Below are positions 1 through 4,978 of a DNA stretch of 6,293 nt, piece after piece. The notes under the pieces were generated by a model, which was not told the origin of the DNA, ran no database searches, and saw nothing but the letters and a program-made list of their open reading frames with translations. The DNA comes from Actinomycetes bacterium. GTDB taxonomy: Bacteria > Actinomycetota > CALGFH01. The first letter of the stretch is position 1; each line of letters begins with the position of its first letter. The position numbers and the translations under genes were made by a program. The stretch lies in assembly GCA_030146615.1 (NCBI GenBank), contig JASLBL010000346.1, positions 1 to 6,293 on the forward strand. The letters run 5' to 3'.

Positions 1-604
1 CCGGTCCAGTTGACTGCGTAGTCGGCGGGGGTAAGGCCGCCAAGGGCGGAGTGGGGTCGGTAGGTGTTGTACTCGATCCGCCAGGCCTCGACCACGACTT
101 GGGCCATGGTCAGGCTGGTGAATTCCTCACTGTTGAGCAGCTCGTCGCGGACCCGGCCATTGAACGACTCGACATAGGGCTCTCCCACGGCGCGCCCGGC
201 TCAATGTAGGCCGTGCGGGTGCCTGCGAGGCGGCACCAGTCCCGCAAGGCCCAGGCGAGCAGTTCCGGGCCGTTGTCCATGCGCAGGTGCTCGGGTGCGC
301 CGCGGACAGCGACCAACCCGGCCAGGACCTCGACGAGTTCATCGGCGGTGCAGGTGTGGCCCACGCGCATGGCGAGAGCTTCGCGGGTGTGCTCCTCGAC
401 GATGTTGGCTAGCTTCAGCCTGCGCCCGTCGGCGGTCTCATCGAACTGAAAGTCGATCGCCCAGACCTGATTGGGCCGCTCGGCTCGCAGCCGCTCGGCC
501 TGCTCGGGCGCGACCCGGCGGCGTTTGCGGGTCCGGACCGGGCGGCGCATGCCCTCCTCGCGCCATAACCGCCGGATGCGCTTGTGGTTGATGCCCTGCC
601 ATGG
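1..604 (-). pseudogene. IS3-family transposase orfB remnant, frameshifted, N-terminally truncated
   Basis: This is the catalytic part of an IS3-type transposase, a DDE (rve/integrase core) enzyme that cuts and joins the ends of its insertion sequence. Homology begins near 601 with NHKRIRRLWREEGMRRP, followed by the basic stretch RTRKRRR. The first catalytic Asp is in QVWAIDFQFD (codon 452-454) and the second in RMDNGPEL (275-277). After WESP the frame shifts by one: the expected YVESFNGRVRDELLN continues in another frame, with the third catalytic Glu at codon 168-170. Adding one base at 177-180 gives exactly 35 residues between the second Asp and the Glu, the family's DD(35)E spacing. The C-terminal signature YNTYRPHSALGGLTPADYAV reaches the left edge, so the stop lies outside. 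The orfA part and the start of orfB are absent. Family assignment is secure; whether the missing base is real decay or a read error is not known. Confidence 0.92.
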
Positions 605-796
605 CCCGCCCCGCTCTCGGGCGTCGACCTGGCCACCGTCCGCGAGTTGGCCGCCAAGGTCGAGCCGTATCTCCGCGCCGACGGCACCCACATCTGGAGC
701 CTCATGCAGCTTGAGCGCTAGCTCCGACCCGAGGCGTATGGCCGGCGCCGGGGCGGCTACCTCGAGCGCCGACAGACTCCGGCCGTCGATGCATAG
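605..796 (+). pseudogene. Unidentified coding remnant abutting the transposase break
   Basis: I do not recognise this gene. Frame +2 reads like real high-GC coding sequence. It contains VDLATVRELAAKVEPYLRA and HIWSLMQLER with mostly G or C third positions, then TAG at 719-721. The same frame continues with LRPEAYGRRRGGYLERR to a second TAG at 794-796. It begins where transposase homology ends (about 600-605) and has no start codon or ribosome binding site of its own, so it looks like the 3' end of a gene whose front was lost at the junction. The first TAG may be its true stop or an internal nonsense mutation. A long minus-strand open frame across here (to 838) is the antisense of this remnant joined to the transposase, not an extended transposase. 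Coding status is inferred only from codon use. Confidence 0.4.
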
Positions 797-1011
797 CCAA
801 TCCGGGAGTGCGGGTTGGAATGACCCACGATCCCCCATCGAAACGGCTATACGCGGCAGAAGGATGCCGACTGGGCATGGAGCGGTGGCTGAGCTCGTAA
901 ACCGTCTGGTTCGTTGCGATAGGTTGAGATCAGCCGCGAGCCTTCAGGAAACTGACAAGACGAACCACCGAGGAGTACAACCCGAGCAGGATGGAAGGCA
1001 GGGACGACCAG

Positions 1012-2391
1012 GTGAGCGAGGAGCTTGTATTCACGGTCGCGGGTGCCACAGCCTTACCTGCTCAACCAGTGAGCCTTGAGGAGGCGGGCTACGGGAACGC
1101 AGCCACCTCCAGGAGTGGGTGATTGCACATCCGAAGATCCTCGGCCCGGACGTCTGCATCATCGCCTTCGAGTTCGGCTAGTGGATCGGCCTCAGTGGCT
1201 CCAAAGAGCGAGACCGGCTGGACGTGCTCGGCCTGGATGCTCTTGGTCAGCTGGTAATTGCCGAGCTCAAGCGCGGTATGGCGCCGGATACCGTGGAAAA
1301 TGCAAGGGCTGAAGTACGCGGCGATGGCGAGCCGGTTCACCCTTGAGAAGCTCGCTGCCCTCCACGCCCGGTTCCTGTCAGACCATCGCGGCAGCGCCGT
1401 CACGCCAGAGGAGGCGCTGGCCGAGCTCCAGGCATGGGCGCCGCTGGTTGATGACTCCACACTGCGGCAGCCGCGGGTCGTGCTGCTGGCGACTGACTTC
1501 TCCAAGGTGGTCACCTCGACCGTGGTGTTTCTCCGCGAGATCGGACTAGACATGCGGCTGGTCCGCTTCCAGGCCTACCGCACCGAAGCAGGGCTCATCA
1601 TCACCGTCTCCCAGCACTATCCCGTGCCCGAGGTTGAGGAGTTCACCCTCGTGCCAGAGTTGGTCGAGCAACGCGAGCAGCGGGCCAATCGGCAGCAGCG
1701 GCAACGGGAGACCAGCGCGGTACGCCGACTAATCGCAGCCAACGCTGTACTGCCGGGTAGCCGCTTTTTGCTCCGCCCGGGGTGGGGGCCTGGGGAGGAG
1801 GCCGGCGCCGCCGTGGAGCAGTGGGCCGCGGCCGACCCCCGTCGAGCTCAGGTGACCTGGCAGGAGAGCACGACCGCACCGCTGGTCTGGGACTACGACG
1901 GCGAAAGCTACTCCACCACCGGGCTGGCGCACCACATTCTGCGAGAAGCAACCGCCGAGGACACCCATCTTCAAGGCACCCTTTGGTGGGTTGATGAGCA
2001 CGGCCGAGACCTTGTGACCCTCGCCGCCGATCTCCCCACCGACACCCCAACCGTCGAGGACATCACGGCCGTCGCCGAGGCCAACGGCATCGGCGAACCA
2101 TTCCGAGCGCTCTTGGATGTCGGACGGCGCCACGGCCTGCCGCTTCGACCCTATCGAGTCAAGGTCATGATGACACCGCCAATGAGCCGCAACCGCATGT
2201 TCTACACCCTAGACGCCCAGTCCCGAGATGGACGCCTCCACCTCTACATCTCCCCAGACGCCTTCGCTGAAGCTGCCGGATTGCCACGGGAGGAAGCTGC
2301 CAAGCTCCTGGGAGAGGATGAGGAGCGCTGGCTGACCCCAGCTGAGGCTCAGCAGCTCGAAGCGAGCCTCGACGAACTGCTGAGCCGCTGA
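1012..2391 (+). pseudogene. NucS/DUF91-like PD-(D/E)XK nuclease fused to C-terminal domains, disrupted
   Basis: This is a DNA-nuclease-like protein of about 459 codons when the breaks are mended. GTG 1012 is preceded by AGGGA at 7-nt spacing; an in-frame ATG at 991 is the alternative. The N-terminus reads VSEELVFTVAGATALPAQPV then SLEEAGY. A one-base deletion near 1092 shifts the frame to RERSHLQEWVIAHPKILGPD. TAG at 1179-1181 interrupts FEFG and WIGLSGSKERDR. Then come LDVLGLD and VIAELKRG, the D...ExK metal-binding motif of PD-(D/E)XK nucleases (Asp codon 1221-1223, Glu 1263-1265, Lys 1269-1271). One extra A in the run 1297-1300 shifts the frame back, and MQGLKYAAMASRF continues to TGA at 2389-2391. 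The order of LEEAG, LQEWV, RLDVLGLD, AELKR and LKYAAM matches NucS/DUF91-type proteins. The length is about twice that of the compact mismatch endonuclease NucS, so a separate multi-domain family is likely. All damage lies in the nuclease third. Substrate and role are inference. Confidence 0.78.
1300..2391 (+). CDS. Open 363-codon C-terminal part of the NucS-like protein
   Basis: This uninterrupted frame is what could still be translated from the broken nuclease gene. Homology resumes at ATG 1300 (MQGLKYAAMASRF); ATG 1324 is a second choice, and there is no clear Shine-Dalgarno site for either. A TTG at 1258 would prepend a frame-shadow peptide with no family resemblance. Residues 1-48 finish the nuclease domain. 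Residues 58-125 form an alpha/beta segment (VVLLATDFSKV, VVFLREIGLDMRLVRFQAYR, ITVSQHYPVPEVEEF) followed by a charged Glu/Arg/Gln linker at 120-140. Residues 144-245 contain APLVWDYDGESYSTTGLAHHIL and a GTLWWVDEHGRDL element resembling RAMA/DUF4357-type domains that accompany restriction and methylation enzymes; that match is tentative. Residues 265-363 hold LRPYRVKVMMTPP and a helical end. It is the 3' part of the preceding entry, listed apart because it is intact. Without D...ExK it should not cut DNA. Confidence 0.6.
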   Translation: MQGLKYAAMASRFTLEKLAALHARFLSDHRGSAVTPEEALAELQAWAPLVDDSTLRQPRVVLLATDFSKVVTSTVVFLREIGLDMRLVRFQAYRTEAGLIITVSQHYPVPEVEEFTLVPELVEQREQRANRQQRQRETSAVRRLIAANAVLPGSRFLLRPGWGPGEEAGAAVEQWAAADPRRAQVTWQESTTAPLVWDYDGESYSTTGLAHHILREATAEDTHLQGTLWWVDEHGRDLVTLAADLPTDTPTVEDITAVAEANGIGEPFRALLDVGRRHGLPLRPYRVKVMMTPPMSRNRMFYTLDAQSRDGRLHLYISPDAFAEAAGLPREEAAKLLGEDEERWLTPAEAQQLEASLDELLSR

Positions 2392-2426
2392 GCCGCTAAG
2401 TCCCTGAGGCGAGTCCTTCACCGGCC

Positions 2427-2445
2427 CACCGGAGCGCTCCTGGTG
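2427..2445 (+). terminator. Possible hairpin after the NucS-like gene
   Basis: An imperfect stem lies 35 nt past the TGA at 2391. CACCGGA pairs with TCCTGGTG through one bulged T, with a GCGC loop, and its centre is the palindrome GGAGCGCTCC (2431-2440). There is no T-run. It could help end plus-strand transcription before the convergent RTX gene, but it is short. Confidence 0.3.
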
Positions 2446-2629
2446 CTCCCAGTGTCAGTCGTGTCTCGAGATGGGCCCCCGGTCTTCAAACTCTGTTTCC
2501 GCAGTTCAGGGCCGTTCGTAGGCGTCTGCGACCTGGGCGCCCTCGGCGCAGCAGCTCGCCGTAGACCACATCGATCCGCCCGTGTTGCTGTCGCTGCTGC
2601 TGTCGGCCATGAACCCGGTCTACGCAAGA

Positions 2630-2660
2630 GACGGGCGGTGCCAGGTCGGCACCGCCCGTC
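2630..2660 (-). terminator. Perfect 13-bp hairpin terminator of the RTX-protein gene
   Basis: GACGGGCGGTGCC (2630-2642) and GGCACCGCCCGTC (2648-2660) pair perfectly around a 5-nt loop. The stem begins 15 nt beyond the stop codon of the minus-strand RTX gene and is followed on that strand only by TCTTGCG, so there is no proper T-run. Stable stems without a U-tail are common at gene ends in high-GC actinomycetes. As an inverted repeat between convergent genes it could act in both directions. Confidence 0.75.
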
Positions 2661-2675
2661 CGCCGGCTCGGCTGA

Positions 2676-3359
2676 TCAGCCCTGCTCTTCGACCGCGATG
2701 GTCCGGTCGCACTCCAGGGCGGTGTCGACGCCGGAGGCGCCGATGCACCGATCGTTCTCTGAGGGCTCCGCCGGCACCGGAGGCGGCGGCGAATCCGGCG
2801 GCAGCTCCCCGGCCAGGAAGTCGTCGCCTGGGCCGCCGTTGATCAGGTCGTCGTCGAACCCACCAGCCAGAAAGTCGTCCCCGGGTCCGCCGAGCACCAC
2901 GTCTTGGCCGAACCCGCCGATGATCGCATCCGATCCCTGGCCGCCCTGGCCAACATCGTCCCCCACGGCCAGCGCGAGGAAGTCGTCGCCACTGCCACCG
3001 TTGACGGTGTCATCGCCAGGACCCGGCAGAACCTCGTCATCGCCGGCGCCGGCGAAGATGGTGTCATCGCCGCCGGGCGCCTGAAGGTTGCCGAAGAAGG
3101 TGGTGGTGTCGCCCAGGATGAGGTCGTTCCCACCCAAGCCGTAGATCACGTCATCGCCGAGCAGGGCGCAGATGAAGTCCGGCCCCTCGGTGCCAACCAG
3201 GGTCTCGGAGGCGTTGGTCCCGATGATCACGTTGTACTGGCTCAGGTCGATGAACGGCGGCACCGCGCAGTCCTCTGGCAGCTCCTGTGCCCCGGCCGTC
3301 GGCGCGGCAATCAGCAGCGCCGCCACCAGCGACACCATCACCACAATGGCACGTTTCAT
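2676..3359 (-). CDS. Secreted RTX-type calcium-binding repeat protein
   Basis: This is an exported protein of 227 residues, mostly hemolysin-type (RTX) calcium-binding nonapeptides. ATG at 3357-3359 is preferred because GGAGGGGGAG (3365-3374) lies 5 nt upstream; an upstream start at 3425 would bury the signal peptide. Residues 1-25 form a signal peptide (MKRAIVVMVSLVAALLIAAP, then TAGAQ). Repeats of the GGxGxDxux type span about residues 67-184, including GLGGNDLIL, GAGDDEVL, GPGDDTVNGGSGDDFL, GQGSDAIIGGFGQDVVLGG and GPGDDFLAG. Such repeats fold into a parallel beta-roll that binds calcium outside the cell. A proline-rich spacer (ELPPDSPPPPVPAEP) and a tail with RCIGASGVDTALECD follow; C205 and C217 may pair, as may C31 and C64. 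There is no enzymatic domain and no room for one. A secretion route through a signal peptide, rather than the type I system of Gram-negative RTX toxins, is inferred. Surface adhesion or a structural role is possible. It lies 62 bp downstream of the propeller gene. Confidence 0.9.
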   Translation of the reverse strand: MKRAIVVMVSLVAALLIAAPTAGAQELPEDCAVPPFIDLSQYNVIIGTNASETLVGTEGPDFICALLGDDVIYGLGGNDLILGDTTTFFGNLQAPGGDDTIFAGAGDDEVLPGPGDDTVNGGSGDDFLALAVGDDVGQGGQGSDAIIGGFGQDVVLGGPGDDFLAGGFDDDLINGGPGDDFLAGELPPDSPPPPVPAEPSENDRCIGASGVDTALECDRTIAVEEQG

Positions 3360-3364
3360 CACAG

Positions 3365-3374
3365 CTCCCCCTCC
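3365..3374 (-). promoter_or_regulatory. Shine-Dalgarno site deciding the RTX gene start
   Basis: GGAGGGGGAG on the minus strand lies 5 nt before ATG 3359 and just ahead of a clean signal peptide. It excludes the longer reading that begins 22 codons upstream. Confidence 0.75.
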
Positions 3375-3421
3375 ATCGGCAGACACCGAGCTAGCAGGCC
3401 CTGAGCCATCGCATACCTTAC

Positions 3422-4342
3422 TCACCCGTCGACCACGATCACCTCGTACTGGTCGGCGGTGGGCGGGATGCCGGTGTCGAACTTGGCGTTGACCACCGCC
3501 AGGCGACTACCAAAGCGGGCCACGGTGGTCGGCACCTGGAACAGCTCGCTGGTGATCACCTCCTCCACCACCCCAGAGCTGAGGTCGGGACGCAGCCGGA
3601 TCCTGCTCACCTGGTTGCTGAAGTTCTGCACCGCCCACAGCCGCCCCGCCTCCAGCAGGATCCCGTCAACGTTGGGCACCCTTACCCCAGCGATGGTCGC
3701 GCTGGCCCCACTAGCCGGATCGACCGTGTACAGCTGGGCGTTGGCCGAGTGGGCCACGATCAGGGTCTTGCCGTTGGCCGTAGCCTGGATGCCGTTGAGG
3801 TTGACCTCCCCGCCGGTGTCGGCCGCCGGACCGCTGACTGCCAACGTGCGGAACGTTGACCCCGGCACTCCAGCCCGGCTGACCGGGACGAAGTACAGCC
3901 TGGCCTGGAACGAGTCGGTGAACCAGGCGCCGTCCTTGGTCAGGGCCACGTCATTAACCAGCGTGGCGGGCGGAGCGCCGAACTGGTAGGTGGCCACCGT
4001 GGCCCCGGTACGGGTGTCATAGATGTAGGCCTGGCCAGTGAAGCCACCGGCCACAAACAGCAGGTCGTGGGCGACATCGGCGGCCATGCCCACGGCCATG
4101 CGGCCCTCGGGGGCGTCGATGAACAACTCGGCGGTGCCGCGCTGGAGGTTGCCGCGGAAGATGTCACCGGCGAACAGGTCGCCGGCGTAGAAGGTGGCCC
4201 CACGACCGGCGGCGATGCCCTCGGCCGAGCTGGCCCCGGGCAGGACGATGACCTGGGCTGGTCGGGCCGCTGCCGCCGGCGCGGCCAACGCGGCCAGGAG
4301 CACCAGCAGCAGCAGCGGCACCGCCGCCCGGGAGAGGGGCAT
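3422..4342 (-). CDS. Exported SMP-30/NHL-like beta-propeller protein
   Basis: This predicted extracellular protein has 306 residues. ATG 4342 follows AAGGTGG at 6-nt spacing and opens a signal peptide (MPLSRAAVPLLLLVLLAALA, then APAAAA, residues 1-26). The mature part reads as repeated four-stranded blades: AEGIAAGRGATFYAGDLFAGDIFRG cut across residues 40-64, LLFVAGGFTGQAYIYDTRTG, NDVALTKDGAWFTDS, LNGIQATANGKTLIVAHS, VPNVDGILLEAGRLWAVQN and PTTVARFGSRLAVVNAKFDT. The conserved E41, N130-D131, N183 and N224-D226 sit where SMP-30/gluconolactonase-like propellers place metal or active-site residues, so metal binding is plausible. The substrate is unknown. Close actinobacterial relatives have, as I recall, often been labelled superoxide dismutase, which this fold does not support. 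The stop at 3422 is 62 bp before the RTX gene start with no clear hairpin between, so the two are probably one transcript. Confidence 0.88.
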   Translation of the reverse strand: MPLSRAAVPLLLLVLLAALAAPAAAARPAQVIVLPGASSAEGIAAGRGATFYAGDLFAGDIFRGNLQRGTAELFIDAPEGRMAVGMAADVAHDLLFVAGGFTGQAYIYDTRTGATVATYQFGAPPATLVNDVALTKDGAWFTDSFQARLYFVPVSRAGVPGSTFRTLAVSGPAADTGGEVNLNGIQATANGKTLIVAHSANAQLYTVDPASGASATIAGVRVPNVDGILLEAGRLWAVQNFSNQVSRIRLRPDLSSGVVEEVITSELFQVPTTVARFGSRLAVVNAKFDTGIPPTADQYEVIVVDG

Positions 4343-4897
4343 GGAAAGCCACCTTGGACAACGCACCGCGATCCTCCCCCTCTGGCGCGAAGCCCGTAGT
4401 TCGCGCATCGGGCCAATCTGCGCCGCTCCACCAGGCTGGTCAATGGCCTAGTCAGCGCAGTCGACCTACGTTGTGGGCACGGGCAGGCTGCCCTGATCGC
4501 CGTACTGCTCATGGTTCATCTCGCTACGCCAGTTGGCACCCGGCACGCGACCACGGAACGATCGCTGACGCCTTGCATGCCATATACGGGCACACTGACT
4601 CGATCACGGCAATAGGGGTGTTCAGCTGCGGTTCTGCTTGTCCGCTGTATACCGTTGTTGACCGTTGCTGACCGCCTTGTCGCGGCCCCGGTGCGGCCCC
4701 ACGGTGGGATAGACGTCGGCAGAACCAAGCGCGGCTGCGGCTGGGAGCGGCCATCTCCTTGCCTTGGCTCTAACCCTACCGGGCCTCGACCGCGCCGACC
4801 CGTTCCCATTCGGCTCCTGGTCATGGTCCGAGCGCGCCGCAGTCAGCAAGAGCCCGGTCGGGCTCTCCCAGGTCGAGGTGGCCGGGATCCCCGACCG
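4343..4897. other. Intergenic gap with no convincing gene
   Basis: Open frames exist on both strands, but none has a ribosome site plus a recognisable family, and short frames overlap on both strands. The part nearest 4342 must carry the propeller gene leader and probably its promoter; I could not pick a convincing one. A 10-bp near-perfect tandem repeat, ACCGTTGTTG then ACCGTTGCTG (4651-4670), could be an operator or chance. A hairpin sits at 4849-4866. Confidence 0.5.
4849..4866 (-). terminator. Third hairpin downstream of the sialidase-like gene
   Basis: AGAGCCC and GGGCTCT pair perfectly (7 bp) around GGTC. On the minus strand the stem is followed by TGCTGAC, with little T enrichment. 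It lies 112 nt beyond the stop of the sialidase-like gene, after the two duplicated hairpins, and may be a back-up terminator. Confidence 0.4.
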
Positions 4898-4959
4898 ACT
4901 GGGGCGGACGTTCAGCGCAGCCGCCCCAACTGGGGCGGACGTTCAGCGCAGCCGCCCCA
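4898..4959. repeat. Tandem duplication of a 31-bp hairpin unit, likely terminator
   Basis: Two identical 31-bp units lie head to tail at 4898-4928 and 4929-4959. Each carries TGGGGCGG and CCGCCCCA, a perfect 8-bp stem around a 13-nt loop. The right arm of one unit and the left arm of the next also pair across 2 nt, so alternative folds exist. The array begins 19 nt past the TAA of the minus-strand sialidase-like gene, so a duplicated terminator is the simplest reading. Two exact copies suggest a recent duplication. Confidence 0.8.
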
Positions 4960-4978
4960 GCCGGGGTGGAAGTGGGTC

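Noticed and set aside
110..838. Single 242-residue minus-strand transposase gene
   Set aside because: Only the part below about 601 matches the family. The first 80 or so residues are antisense to a plus-strand remnant, and the last 30 are a frameshift product.
719..1181. Amber (TAG) recoding, suggested by two in-frame TAGs in the remnant and the nuclease gene
   Set aside because: The same region has single-base indels that recoding cannot explain. The right-hand genes end in TGA or TAA with no internal TAG, and no recoding signal was seen.
1258..1299. TTG start at 1258 for the C-terminal open frame
   Set aside because: The 14 residues it adds are the wrong frame of the segment encoding VIAELKRGMAPDTVE. 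Homology resumes only at ATG 1300.
2478..2515. Possible tRNA-Sec or integration-site remnant around GTCTTCAAAC
   Set aside because: The anticodon-like string is present, but the flanks do not form an anticodon stem and no acceptor or T arm can be built.
2443..3084. Plus-strand 213-codon open frame rich in Ser and Pro
   Set aside because: It is the antisense shadow of the RTX repeats, and its own repeats mirror the GGxGxD codons.
2904..3404. Plus-strand 166-codon open frame
   Set aside because: It is another antisense frame of the RTX gene, whose signal peptide, repeats and ribosome site are far better evidence.
4415..4443. Minus-strand promoter TTGACC, 17 nt, CAGATT upstream of the propeller gene
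   Set aside because: The -10 half matches only three of six consensus bases, and hits of this quality are expected by chance in 600 bp.
4516..4824. Minus-strand 102-codon open frame in the gap
   Set aside because: Basic, low-complexity composition with three overlapping alternative frames and no recognisable motif or ribosome site.
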